Below, in pieces: positions 26,644 through 35,770 of a DNA stretch of 45,615 bases. The position numbers and the translations under genes are program-made. The notes under the pieces were generated by a model. That model made no database searches, had not been told where the DNA came from, and saw only the letters and a program-made list of their open reading frames with translations. The number at the start of each line of letters is the position of its first letter. Positions within the stretch are counted from its first letter, which is position 1. The DNA comes from Citricoccus zhacaiensis (GTDB lineage: Bacteria > Actinomycetota > Actinomycetes > Actinomycetales > Micrococcaceae), in assembly GCF_014645315.1 (NCBI RefSeq), contig NZ_BMLQ01000012.1, positions 1-45,615 on the forward strand, in the 5' to 3' direction.

Positions 26644-27731
26644 AGCGCGTCCTTCCTGTTCACGTTCCGTTGCAGCGCGCGGATGATCCCAGCGGTGGCG
26701 TCCTGGACACCGCCGGCGGGCACGCGGAGCTGTTCGGCCAGCCAGAGGTCACGGCTGGCCAGCGCCGGGCGGTACTCCGCCAGGTCCCAGACAGGGCCGT
26801 CGTCCAGGTCCCGCACCAGCGCCACCACCCCGGCGGCACCGCAGCGTTCCGTCTCCGCCAGCAGGTGCTCAGTCCGTTCGGAGGACAGGGAGCGGGCCGC
26901 CGCCGGGGGCCGGGCGGTGTGCCGGTCGGCCAGCTGGGCGCAGGCCTCCTCCAGCGTGGCGGCGTTGACGGCGTCCCCGATCCAGGCGGCGTCGCCGGCG
27001 TCATGGTCCTCCCCCACCACCACGGCCCCGGCCGCCTCGAGCGCCGCGTAGACGGTGGCATCCGGATGCGAGCTGCCGGTCAGGTACACCGGTACCCGCG
27101 CACCGGCCAGTTCGGCGGGCTCGTCCAGCTCCACCGGCTCGGCCGCGCTCCGGACCAGTTCCCCGATCCGTTCCCAGGCGTCCTCGGGAGACAGTTGGGC
27201 CGCAGCACGGTAGGCCGTCAGCGCCGTGGTTCCGGAGAGAACCCGTTCTCGACGCCGGCCCTGCACCGCCTCGAGCGCCTGGCCCAGCTTTGCTTCGCGC
27301 GCCGCGGCCTCGGCCAGCGACGTCGCGTCGACCTGCTGGCCGGTGACCCCGGAGACGAAGGCCGCCAGTCTCTCGTACTGGTGGGACACAAAACGCCGCC
27401 GATGGGCACCGCCACCGCGGGGAGCATCCAGGAGGTGGACCGGGAACGGCACCCGGCCGCGCTCGTCCAGGATGCGCAGGACGTAGTAGACGCGCAGGTC
27501 CGCCATGGAGTCGTTGCAGACCACCAGCCCGGCCAGCTCGTCATGGTCGCCGGAGAGGATCTCGTCGAGAACCCGGGCCGCCACGGCGTCGGCGGCCCCG
27601 AGCAGCTCGGTGGCCTCCTGGGAGACCGCACCGGTCCAGGAGCCGAGGATCCGCACCGGGACGGCCCCGCAGGCCAGGACGACCTGCCGCGGTACATCGG
27701 CCCCGACCACGCCGATGCGCATCGCGCTCAC
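26640..27731 (-). CDS. 2-hydroxyacyl-CoA dehydratase-like second subunit
   Basis: 363 residues, a second HgdB/FldC-like protein. Pattern: RQVVLACGAVPVRILG at the N-terminus, the CND segment near 72 (VVCNDSMADLRVYYVLRIL) where dehydratases have CD, GVTGQQVDATSLAEA (the usual G-Q-V-D/T linker), LTGSSHPDATVYAALEAAGAVVVGEDHD, and a C-terminal TERCGAAGVVALVRDLDDGPVWDLAEYRP that lacks the cysteine expected before the D-P segment. So at least one cluster ligand is missing. Overlaps both neighbours by ATGA (upstream CoA-transferase, downstream partner). Probably forms a heterodimer with the 427-residue protein. No activator ATPase (HgdC/FldI-like) is encoded nearby. Confidence 0.65.
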   Translation of the reverse strand: MSAMRIGVVGADVPRQVVLACGAVPVRILGSWTGAVSQEATELLGAADAVAARVLDEILSGDHDELAGLVVCNDSMADLRVYYVLRILDERGRVPFPVHLLDAPRGGGAHRRRFVSHQYERLAAFVSGVTGQQVDATSLAEAAAREAKLGQALEAVQGRRRERVLSGTTALTAYRAAAQLSPEDAWERIGELVRSAAEPVELDEPAELAGARVPVYLTGSSHPDATVYAALEAAGAVVVGEDHDAGDAAWIGDAVNAATLEEACAQLADRHTARPPAAARSLSSERTEHLLAETERCGAAGVVALVRDLDDGPVWDLAEYRPALASRDLWLAEQLRVPAGGVQDATAGIIRALQRNVNRKDAL

Positions 27732-28969
27732 AGCACTCCCGCGGCGCGCAGATCCTCGATCCGGCCGGCGTCGTAACCGATGGCTCCCAGGACCGCATCG
27801 GTGTGCTCGCCCAGGTGGGGTGCCGGCACGTCCAGGGTGGTCTGGCTGGCGGAGAAGACCATGGGCAGCCCGGAGCCGTAGAGCCCCTCGAAGTGCCCGA
27901 ACTTCGGGTGGACGAGCGGGACCACCTCGCCGCGCTGGACCACCAGCGGGTCCCTCACGGCGTCGGCGGTCGAGCGCACCGGGGCGGCCGGTGCTCCCTC
28001 ACGGTCCAGGGCCTGCAGCACCTCGTCCAGCGGCTTCTCGGCAGCCCAGCCGGCGATCAGCCCGTGCAGGCGGTCGGCGTTGGCCACCCGGGCGTCCCGG
28101 GTGCCGAAGTCCTCGGCGTCCAGCAGGTCCGGCCGGTCGATGGCGCGGAGCACCCCGGCGGCGAACTGGTCGGTGGGTGCACAGATCGCGAAGTAGCCGT
28201 CTGCGGCCCGGAAGGTGCCGAACGGCGCCAGCCGGGGCACGTGGGCGCCGGTGCGCAGCGGGAAGCCCACGGACTCCAAGGCATCGAAGGGCTCGCAGGC
28301 CACCATGGAGGTCAGCGCCCCCAGCATGGAGACGTCCACGTGCTGGCCCTCGCCGGTGTGCTCGGCCTGCAGCACGGCGGCCAGGGTGCCGATCACCGCG
28401 AAGAGCGGTGCGGACAGGTCCCCGATCGGCAGACCGAACCGCACCGGGGGCTGGCCCGGCTCCCCGGCGGTCATCATGACGCCGCTGAGTGCCTGGACGA
28501 TGGTGTCCATGGCCTTGCGGTCCCCGTTGTCCGGACCCGCCCCGAAGCCGCTGATCGAGGTGTAGACGAGCTTCTCGTTCAGGTGGCGCACGGAGGCGTA
28601 GTCGATCCCGAGGCGTTTGGTCACCCCGGCGCTGTAGTTCTCCACCAGGATGTCCGCCTCGCCGATCAGGTCGAACAGCACCTGGCGGCTCTCCGGGTGC
28701 TTCAGGTTCAACGTGATCGATTCCTTGCCCCGCCCGCGCAGCATCATCGAGACGGACATGTCGTCATCCGAGGTACGGCGCAGGCTGAGGCCACCCTCGG
28801 TGACATAGGGAGAGTTGTTGCGGGAGGAGTCCCCGCCGCGGGCGGGGTTCTCCACCTTGATCACCCGGGCGCCGAGGCCGGCCAGCAGCAGCGTGGCATA
28901 GGGGCCCGCCAGGGCGGTGGTCAGGTCGATGACGGTCTTGCCCTTGAGCGGTGCGGTCACGGTGTTCAT
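27728..28969 (-). CDS. Family III CoA-transferase (CaiB/BaiF)
   Basis: 413 residues. CaiB/BaiF/Frc-type transferase moving CoA between acids. Hallmarks: KTVIDLTTALAGPYATLLLAGLGARVIKVENP at the N-terminus, RGRGKESITLNLKHPESRQV, ADILVENYSAGV, and the catalytic Asp in the RKAMDTIVQALSGVM segment (D155), then GEGQHVDVSMLGAL and a GAPAAPVRSTADAVRDP region. In known dehydratase pathways (e.g. phenyllactate), a family III CoA-transferase activates the hydroxyacid before a two-subunit dehydratase; the same order occurs here, supporting an acid substrate that is CoA-activated. The CoA donor and acceptor are unknown. Overlaps neighbours on both sides by ATGA. Confidence 0.88.
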   Translation of the reverse strand: MNTVTAPLKGKTVIDLTTALAGPYATLLLAGLGARVIKVENPARGGDSSRNNSPYVTEGGLSLRRTSDDDMSVSMMLRGRGKESITLNLKHPESRQVLFDLIGEADILVENYSAGVTKRLGIDYASVRHLNEKLVYTSISGFGAGPDNGDRKAMDTIVQALSGVMMTAGEPGQPPVRFGLPIGDLSAPLFAVIGTLAAVLQAEHTGEGQHVDVSMLGALTSMVACEPFDALESVGFPLRTGAHVPRLAPFGTFRAADGYFAICAPTDQFAAGVLRAIDRPDLLDAEDFGTRDARVANADRLHGLIAGWAAEKPLDEVLQALDREGAPAAPVRSTADAVRDPLVVQRGEVVPLVHPKFGHFEGLYGSGLPMVFSASQTTLDVPAPHLGEHTDAVLGAIGYDAGRIEDLRAAGVL

Positions 28970-30128
28970 CGGGGATGGTCCTCCAGTTGTACGGTCAGTC
29001 GGTCTCCGCTCCAGGCCAGGACGGTGTCCAGGCCGGCTTCGCGGGTGATCTCTTGCAGGTAGTGGCCCACGGCCTCACCGCCATCAGCGCGGGGCACGGG
29101 AACGGGACGGGCGTCGTCGTCGATCCAGCACGGGATGACCTCCGCGCTGACCCGCCCCTCCGCCTCCAGGGTGATGACGGCGATCGCCGTGTTCCGGCTC
29201 TCGGGGTGGAAGGGGTACTCGGGCATGGCGGGGTCCGGTGAGAACCCGAACAGCCGGATCCGCTCCCGGGCCCAGGCCCTCCGCTCGGGAGAGTCCCCGG
29301 GCTGGCCGCCCAGGGCGTGCGTCACCGTGGCGAGGTTGCCCAGCCCGTGGAAGATGGGCCGGCCCCGGTAGGCCTCGATCCCCTTGAGAATGTGGGCGTG
29401 GTGGGCGATCACGGCCACCGCCCCGGCGTCGATCGCCGCGTGGGCGATCTCGTACTGGTACTGCGCGATGTCCACGGGTTGGTGGACCAGTCCCTGGTGC
29501 AGGGCGACGATCACGTCCGTGCCCTCCGCCACTTGGGCCGCCACCCGGTCCGAGAACGCTGCCAGGGACCGCGGTTCGGCGAACGTGTAGGTCCGCGGCG
29601 GTCCGCCGGGGTTGGCGCCCCGGGGCTCATAGTGCGTGACGACCTCGATCCAGGCGCAGCCGGCCTTGCTGCTCCCGGCCCAGGACTCCCGGGGACCCAC
29701 GCAGTTGACGCTGAGCACCGCGACCTTCCGGCCCTCGTGCCCGACGACGGCCGGTTGCCAGGCCTCCACCAGGTCACCGCCGGCGCCGGTGGTCACCATG
29801 CCCCGGTCCCGGCAGTGCCGACGGGTGTCCTCGATCCCCTCGCCACCGAAGTCATAGACGTGGTTCCCGGCCAAGGTGAGGACGTCGAAGCCCGCACCGG
29901 CCACCGCGTCCAGCGCGGACGGCGGCGCAGGCAGGGCTGGCACGTCCGAGGACATCGTGGCGGTGGCCTCGGTGTGCGGCACCTCGAGCTGGCCGATGAC
30001 CACATCGGCCTCCGCCAGGACCGGGGCCACGGCGGCGAGGAGCGAGGTGGCATCCTCCCGTTCCAGGACGAGGTCCCCGGTGGCCATGATGGTGGTCGTC
30101 GGTGCCATACCTGGCGCCATGCCCACCG

Positions 30129-30132
<4 letters not shown>
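28966..30132 (-). CDS. CapA-family protein
   Basis: 388 residues, CapA/PgsA-type metallophosphatase fold (PF09587-like). Visible motifs: ATGDLVLERED (metal-binding GD), VVIGQLEVPHTEA (the N-x-E analogue), LTLAGNHVYDFGGEGIEDTRRHC (GNH/D block), IVALHQGLVHQPVD, and VIAHHAHILKGIEAYRGRPIFHGLGNLA (the HH-H block). CapA proteins are known from poly-gamma-glutamate export, but this copy has no membrane anchor or signal peptide and there are no pgs genes, so a cytoplasmic hydrolase role in the operon is more likely. Start overlaps the ATPase stop by ATGA. It sits between the importer ATPase and the CoA-transferase, suggesting it acts on the imported compound. Confidence 0.75.
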
Positions 30133-30961
<829 letters not shown>

Positions 30962-30962
<1 letters not shown>

Positions 30963-31960
30963 CACTGGTTCTCCTTGGTCCGGTTGTCGATCGCGGTACC
31001 GGCCTGGCCGGCGTCGGGCGCAACTGGGTCGGTGGAGGTGCCGGCCGCCGCGGCGCGACCGGTGGCCTTGGGCGCCGCGCGGGTGGCCCCACGGCTGTAG
31101 TGGGCCTCGATCTTGCCCTGGATGACCGTGAGGATGGAGACCGAAACGAGGTACCAGATCACCGCCACGATGAGCATGGGCACCACGTCATAGGTGCGGT
31201 TGTAGATGACTTGCACGGCATGCAGGAGGTCGCCCATCGCGATGACGCTGACAAGGGAGGTGCCCTTGAGGGTCGCGATGACCTGGGAGCCGGTCGGCGG
31301 GATGATGACCCGCATGGCCTGCGGCAGCACGATCCGGCTGAAGGAGTGCCACCGGCTGAAGCCCATGGCCGCCGAGGCGTCGTGCTGGCCCTGGTCCACC
31401 GAGAGGATGCCCGCCCGGATGATCTCCGCCATATAGGCCGCCTCGTGGAGGGACAGGCCGATGATGGCTGCGGTCAACGGCGTGATGAGGTCGTTCGTGG
31501 ACCAGCTGAAGAACTCGGGCCCGAACGGCACGCCCACGGAGATCCGAGGGAGTAGGTAGGCGAGGTTGAACCAGAAGATCAGCTGGACCAGCGGCGGGAC
31601 CCCGCGGAAGAAGCCGACGAAGGCCTTGCACGCCAACCGTGCGGGCCAGTAGTCGCTGAGCTGCCCGGCCGCGAGCACCACGCCGAGGGAGGTGCCCAGC
31701 ACCATGGCGACCGCCGTCAGCAGGATGCTGGTGAGCAGGCCCAGCAGCACGCTCGGGTTGAAGAGGTACTCGGCGACGATCGGCCATTCGAACCGTTCGT
31801 TGGTGACGAGGAAGGTCAGGATGCCGAAGGCCACGAGGACCAGCACCACGGTGCCCAGGATGCGCAGCGGTCTGATTCGGGGGCGGGCATCGGCAACATC
31901 GACGGCATCGGTTCGCACAGTGGGTGCGGCAGTGGTCATGGAGATCTCCGAGACGGTCAT
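30962..31960 (-). CDS. Amino-acid-type ABC transporter permease
   Basis: 332 residues. HisM/GlnP-type permease with about five or six helices; conserved cytoplasmic loop EIIRAGILSVDQGQHDASAAMGFSRWHSFSRIVLPQAMRVIIPP (the EAA motif) near 190-235, and ALKGTSLVS-like segment ATLKGTSLVSVIAMGD. The N-terminal ~35 residues before the first helix and the C-terminal ~40 residues (Ala-Gly rich, ending KENQ) are longer than in typical members. ATG overlaps the binding-protein stop (ATGA); another in-frame ATG seven codons on could also be used. Works with the adjacent ATPase and lipoprotein to import a polar compound. Confidence 0.9.
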
Positions 31961-32907
31961 TCGCCGGATGATTCACCGGACGTCTGTCCGGTCATCGGGT
32001 TGAGGGTGGGAGCATCGACCTTGGTGTCGTCCAGGCCCCATTCGGCCATGATCCGGTCATACTCGCCGTTCTCGAAGATGCCCTCGAAGGCGGCCAGCAT
32101 GGCCTCGGCGAGTTCGTTGTCCTTGGGCATGAACATGGCGAGCTGGTCGATGCCGGCGCCCTGCTCCTCGGACTGGGCAATGAACTCGAACACGCCCTCG
32201 TCCTGGGTCTGGATGTCGATGGCCGCAGTCTGGGTAGTCCCGGCGTAGTCGGCGCGGTCCGACCGGACGGCGAGGATCGTGGAGTTGGTGTCCTCCAGCC
32301 CCAGGAACTCGGGGGCTTCGAGGCCCTCGCCCTCGCACCACTCGGCGTAACGCTCCAGCTGGCTCTCGGTGACGGAGCCGGTGACGCCGGCGACGCGGGC
32401 ACCACAGACGTCCTCCGGCGTTCCTAGGTCCTCCTGCCGTTCGCTCAGGTAGAGGTAGGACGTCCGCGTGGTCATCCAGACCACGGCGTCGAAGTCCTCC
32501 TCCCGCTCGGCGGTGGTGCGGACCGGGCCGTTGAAGGCGTCATAGCGGCCGGACAGCATGCCGGTCAGCATGGCGTCCAGTCCGGACGAGGTCTGGATGG
32601 TGAACGGAACGCCCAGCTGCTCGGCGAGGGCCTCCTGGATGTCCGGGTCGATGCCCGTGATCTCGCCGCCCTCCTGCAGGGTGCGGTACGGCGGGTGGGT
32701 GTCACCGGCGATGGTGATGCCCCCGGCGGACTTGATGTCCTCCGGCAGTAGGTCGTACGCCGGGGCCTCGGTATTGACCCCACCGGCGGCGGTGGACGCG
32801 GATTCCTCGCCGGAGGATTCGACTCCGGCATCCGACGAGGAACAGGACGCGAGGGCGAGCACGGTCAGACCAGCGAGGGCTGCGGTGCCGAGACGGCTGT
32901 ACTTCAT
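31957..32907 (-). CDS. ABC transporter substrate-binding lipoprotein (SBP_bac_3)
   Basis: 316 residues, first gene of the operon. Signal peptide with lipobox LASC (Cys22), then a Ser-rich linker and a family 3 solute-binding domain (ITIAGDTHPPYRTLQEGGEITGIDPDIQEALAEQLGVPF; GMLSGRYDAFNGPVRTTAERE; CGARVAGVTGSVTESQL; FEGIFENGEYDRIMAEWGL). Family 3 proteins bind polar amino acids and related compounds; GDTHPPY is close to the opine/glutamine-binding opening. ATG preceded by GGGAGA at five bases. The promoter lies about 50-90 bases upstream and contains a long palindrome. Confidence 0.9.
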   Translation of the reverse strand: MKYSRLGTAALAGLTVLALASCSSSDAGVESSGEESASTAAGGVNTEAPAYDLLPEDIKSAGGITIAGDTHPPYRTLQEGGEITGIDPDIQEALAEQLGVPFTIQTSSGLDAMLTGMLSGRYDAFNGPVRTTAEREEDFDAVVWMTTRTSYLYLSERQEDLGTPEDVCGARVAGVTGSVTESQLERYAEWCEGEGLEAPEFLGLEDTNSTILAVRSDRADYAGTTQTAAIDIQTQDEGVFEFIAQSEEQGAGIDQLAMFMPKDNELAEAMLAAFEGIFENGEYDRIMAEWGLDDTKVDAPTLNPMTGQTSGESSGE

Positions 32908-32952
32908 GGCGATCTCCCAAGTAAGTGAGGTGCATCACGGGTGGAATGTGTG

Positions 32953-32985
32953 ACGAGAATATCATGTCGCTTGATATTCGTCATA
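32953..32985 (-). promoter_or_regulatory. Operon promoter with palindrome
   Basis: On the minus strand ATGACG, 17 bases, TATTCT: a plausible -35/-10 pair overlapping the palindrome GAATATCA-N7-TGATATTC (32957-32979). A repressor bound there would block RNA polymerase. It drives all eight genes to 24075. Confidence 0.5.
32957..32979. promoter_or_regulatory. Palindromic operator GAATATCA-N7-TGATATTC
   Basis: Perfect eight-base arms. A related sequence precedes marR at 23384-23406, matching at 16 of the first 23 positions, so MarR is the candidate binder. Confidence 0.6.
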
Positions 32986-33140
32986 GCCTCTTGTGGAGAT
33001 TGGCGCGGGAGCATCCACCGACCAGCAGCTCCAAGGGATTGATCAACGATGTAGATCATCAACCAAATACCCAGGCGGAGATGAACCCGTGCACGGCGGA
33101 GCCAGGAGGCCGATGATGGGAGCAGACGAAAGGAGACGTC

Positions 33141-33344
33141 ATGAGCGATCAGAAGGCTGGCCCCGGGACCAGCACCACCACGTCCACCGCCACCGCCGAG
33201 GCCGCGAGCACCCACGCCGAGGTGGCCGACCAGCTCATGGCGGAGGCCACCAAGGCCCAGGCCCGGCATGACCAGGATGATGCCCGCGCAGACGAGTGGG
33301 GCATGGCGTCCTTCCCCGCCTCCGATCCGCCGCAGAACTACTGA
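33141..33344 (+). CDS. Small acidic protein with SFPASDPP motif
   Basis: 67 residues, strong AAGGAG ribosome site. Ser/Thr/Ala-rich first half, then a charged helix and the C-terminal ASFPASDPPQNY. The DEW...SFPASDPP ending is shared by many short actinobacterial and proteobacterial hypothetical proteins of unknown function; that ending is why I call it a gene. Divergent from the ABC operon and followed 30 bases later by a terminator. Likely small stress or soluble protein, but function is unknown. Confidence 0.7.
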   Translation: MSDQKAGPGTSTTTSTATAEAASTHAEVADQLMAEATKAQARHDQDDARADEWGMASFPASDPPQNY

Positions 33345-33373
33345 GCGGACGCGCTTCCAGTCACATCAAACCT

Positions 33374-33406
33374 GCCCAACCACAGGGATAGCCCCGGTGG
33401 CTGGGC
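33374..33406 (+). terminator. Terminator hairpin (repeat element copy 1)
   Basis: GCCCAACCAC and GTGGCTGGGC, one mismatch. Shares its 5' sequence with the hairpin at 42585-42623. Confidence 0.6.
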
Positions 33407-33418
33407 CTGATGCCGGCC

Positions 33419-34519
33419 CTACAGTCCCAGTGCGCTGATCCCGCCCAGTGAGGTCCCGAGGATGACTACCGTGGAGAGCAGCCCGAGCAGCACCGGCCGG
33501 TAGCCGACCCGGAGGAGGCTCTTCAGGTGCACCCCGAGGCCCAGGGCGAACATCGCCGCGGACAGTAACAATGTCTGCAGGATCTGGACCACGTCCAGGA
33601 CCGGCTCCGGCAGCACGCCCGTGGTCCGCAGGAGCATGGCCGCCACGAAGCCGAGGACGAAGAGCGGGACGATCGGCGGGCGCTTCGCCGTGGTCGCGGC
33701 ACCACCCTGCCGCCGCAGGTGGATCGAGAGCCCAGCGGCCATCGGCGCGAGCATCAGCACCCGGGCCAGCTTCACGGTCACAGCGATCGCGAGCGCACCA
33801 CCGCCCACCGCCCCGCCGGCGGCCACCACCTGCGCGACCTCATGGGTGGAGGCACCGATCCAGATCCCCAGCGTTTCCTCCGACAGGCCCAGCAGTCCGC
33901 CGAGGAACGGCACCAGCGGGATCATGATCGTGCCGAACAGCACCACCAGCGCGATGGCGGTGGCGACCTCCTCCTCCTTGGCCTTGGCCACCCCGTCCAT
34001 GCCGGCCACCGCCGCCGCGCCGCAGATGGAGAACCCGGAGGCGATCAGCAGCCGCTGCGCCGGAGAGATCCCCAGCCGGGCGCCAATCCACAGTGTCCCG
34101 AAGAACGTCACGGCCACGGACGCCACCACCACGGCCAGCACCCCGAAGCCCAGGTCCAGGACCGAGGTCAGGGACACCTGCAGCCCGAGCAGCACGATCC
34201 CCGTGCGGAGTAGCTTTTTGGCCGAGATCGCCACCCCGGGAGCCAGCACCGCCGGCACGGGGGCCAGGTTCCGCCACAGGGCCCCGGCCAGGATCGCCAC
34301 GAGCAGCGGGCTGATGCCCGGCAGCAGGTGCGCCAACCCCCAGGCGAGTACCGCTGCAGCGAGGCAGACGGCGAGACCGGGCAGGGCCGGCGTCGGGAAC
34401 CGACGGAAACCCCGCCGTGCCTCCGGCAGATCCGCAGAGGTTGAACCGCGCTCGCCGCCGGTCGCAGGAGTCGGCGTGGGTGCCGCGGCTTGGGGTCGGA
34501 TGCTGTCAGGAAAGGGCAC
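33419..34519 (-). CDS. YeiH-family putative sulfate exporter
   Basis: 366 residues, about ten helices, YeiH/UPF0324 (Cons_hypoth698) family. Typical segments: LLVAILAGALWRNLAP near the N-terminus, GVAISAKKLLRTGIVLLGLQVSLTSV, LLIASGFSICGAAAVAGMDGVAKAKEEEVATAIALVVLFGTIMIPL (the SICGAAAV motif), and WIGASTHEVAQVVAAG. Members are proposed exporters of sulfate or sulfonate-derived anions; proof is limited. Start GTG chosen to leave room for a divergent promoter; an ATG 20 codons further up would sit 11 bases from the LysR start, with Arg/Trp-rich residues. Divergent from a LysR gene, as yeiH is from yeiE in other bacteria. Confidence 0.8.
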   Translation of the reverse strand: MPFPDSIRPQAAAPTPTPATGGERGSTSADLPEARRGFRRFPTPALPGLAVCLAAAVLAWGLAHLLPGISPLLVAILAGALWRNLAPVPAVLAPGVAISAKKLLRTGIVLLGLQVSLTSVLDLGFGVLAVVVASVAVTFFGTLWIGARLGISPAQRLLIASGFSICGAAAVAGMDGVAKAKEEEVATAIALVVLFGTIMIPLVPFLGGLLGLSEETLGIWIGASTHEVAQVVAAGGAVGGGALAIAVTVKLARVLMLAPMAAGLSIHLRRQGGAATTAKRPPIVPLFVLGFVAAMLLRTTGVLPEPVLDVVQILQTLLLSAAMFALGLGVHLKSLLRVGYRPVLLGLLSTVVILGTSLGGISALGL

Positions 34520-34576
34520 CCTTCGACGATTCCAGCACCAGCGGACTGCCAGTAGCCCCCGCCTGACCAACGCGGC

Positions 34577-34593
34577 CATATGATGCTGATATG
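34577..34593. promoter_or_regulatory. CATAT-N7-ATATG palindrome at LysR start
   Basis: LysR-type dyad overlapping the LysR ATG and its TATGAT -10 box (34579-34584), so binding would give direct autorepression. Confidence 0.4.
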
Positions 34594-35634
34594 TCCACCG
34601 CAGCCGAGGGCGACCCTCCGCAGAGCCGCTTGCCTGTTCCTCAGCAGGTTCCGCAGCACACCCAGCAGAACCCCCCACCGCGCGCCCCGCACATCGACTC
34701 GTGGCTGAACCTGACCATGCTGCGACTGCTGGTGGGCGTCGCCGATCGAGGGAGCCTGAGCTCCTCGGCGCGGGCTGCGGGAATAGCGCAGTCCAATGCC
34801 TCCCGTTCCCTCCGGACGCTCGAGCGGCGGCTGGGCTACACGCTGCTGCGCCGGTCCACCCGCGGCTCGACGCTGACGCAGGAGGGCGTGCTGACGGTGG
34901 AGTGGGCGCGGGAGGTGCTGGACGGCGTGGACCGGCTGTCCGCGGGGGCTGATGCCCTGGCGCACCGGGGGCAGGAGGAGCTGGCGATCGGGGCGAGCAT
35001 GACCATCGCCGAGCACCTGCTGCCCGGCTGGATCGGCGCGTTCCGGGCACGGCGGCCGGGCGTGGCCACCCAGCTGCGGGTGATGAACTCGGCCCACGTC
35101 ATCGAGGCGGTGACGGCCGGGACGGTGGCGCTGGGCTTCGTGGAGACCCCCGACCTGCCGGCGGACCTGCGTGCGGTCACGGTGTTCACGGACCAGCTGG
35201 TCGTCGTCGCCGGTCCAGGGCATGCGTGGGCACGCCGCGACGAGCCACTGGACCCGGCCGAGCTGGCCATCACCGCCCTGGTCGAGCGCGAGGAGGGGTC
35301 CGGAACTCGCGCCTTCCTCGACCGCCTCGTGGACGATCACCGCCCCGCCCCGCTCGTGGAGCTCAACAGCAACTCGGCGATCTGCCAGGCGGTGGTGGAG
35401 GGCATCGGACCCGCCGTCTTGTCCCGCCTGGCTGTGGAGGGCTACCTGCGTTCCGGCCAGCTCACCGAGATCCCGACGCGCGGGCCACGGCTCGACCGCA
35501 TCCTGCAAGCCATCTGGCGGGGCCGGCTGTCCGACGGCGGCACGGCGGCCGAGTTCCTCGAGGTCGCCCTGGGCGGTGGACGGGGAGGCTGCCCCTCGCA
35601 AGGCTCCCGGTACCCCTCGCAAGTTTCCCGGTGA
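34591..35634 (+). CDS. LysR-family regulator (YeiE-like)
   Basis: 347 residues. HTH at about 42-85: LTMLRLLVGVADRGSLSSSARAAGIAQSNASRSLRTLERRLGYTLLRRSTRGSTLTQEG, then a substrate-binding domain. Linked divergently to a yeiH gene, hence YeiE-like. The ~40-residue Pro/Gln-rich N-terminus before the HTH is unusual. TATGAT six bases before the ATG and no ribosome site point to a leaderless message; a start nearer the HTH cannot be excluded. The C-terminus contains a 21-base tandem duplication giving a repeated YPSQ-SR unit. The stop codon lies within the left arm of a 13-base-stem palindrome. Confidence 0.82.
   Translation: MSTAAEGDPPQSRLPVPQQVPQHTQQNPPPRAPHIDSWLNLTMLRLLVGVADRGSLSSSARAAGIAQSNASRSLRTLERRLGYTLLRRSTRGSTLTQEGVLTVEWAREVLDGVDRLSAGADALAHRGQEELAIGASMTIAEHLLPGWIGAFRARRPGVATQLRVMNSAHVIEAVTAGTVALGFVETPDLPADLRAVTVFTDQLVVVAGPGHAWARRDEPLDPAELAITALVEREEGSGTRAFLDRLVDDHRPAPLVELNSNSAICQAVVEGIGPAVLSRLAVEGYLRSGQLTEIPTRGPRLDRILQAIWRGRLSDGGTAAEFLEVALGGGRGGCPSQGSRYPSQVSR
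35588..35632 (+). repeat. 21-bp tandem duplication in LysR 3' end
   Basis: CCCCTCGCAAGGCTCCCGGTA followed by a second copy reading CCCCTCGCAAGTTTCCCGGTG (17-18 of 21 identical); in frame. Confidence 0.6.
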
Positions 35635-35662
35635 TCATGACTATCCCCGGTCATGATCACCG
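35629..35662. terminator. 13-bp stem palindrome after LysR
   Basis: CGGTGATCATGAC and GTCATGATCACCG, perfect, eight-base loop; a second inverted pair (TGACTA/TAGTCA) overlaps it. It includes the LysR stop codon and lies 109 bases before the AcuI-like start. Could be a terminator or an operator. Confidence 0.55.
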
Positions 35663-35770
35663 TGAGTAGTCAGGATCGGCGGGAAAGATGCTCTGGGCCC
35701 ATGGCGTCCAGCGGTGCTCCTCCGTACCGTGAGTGGGGAAGAGCAACCGGTATCGAACGAAGGAGGACGC

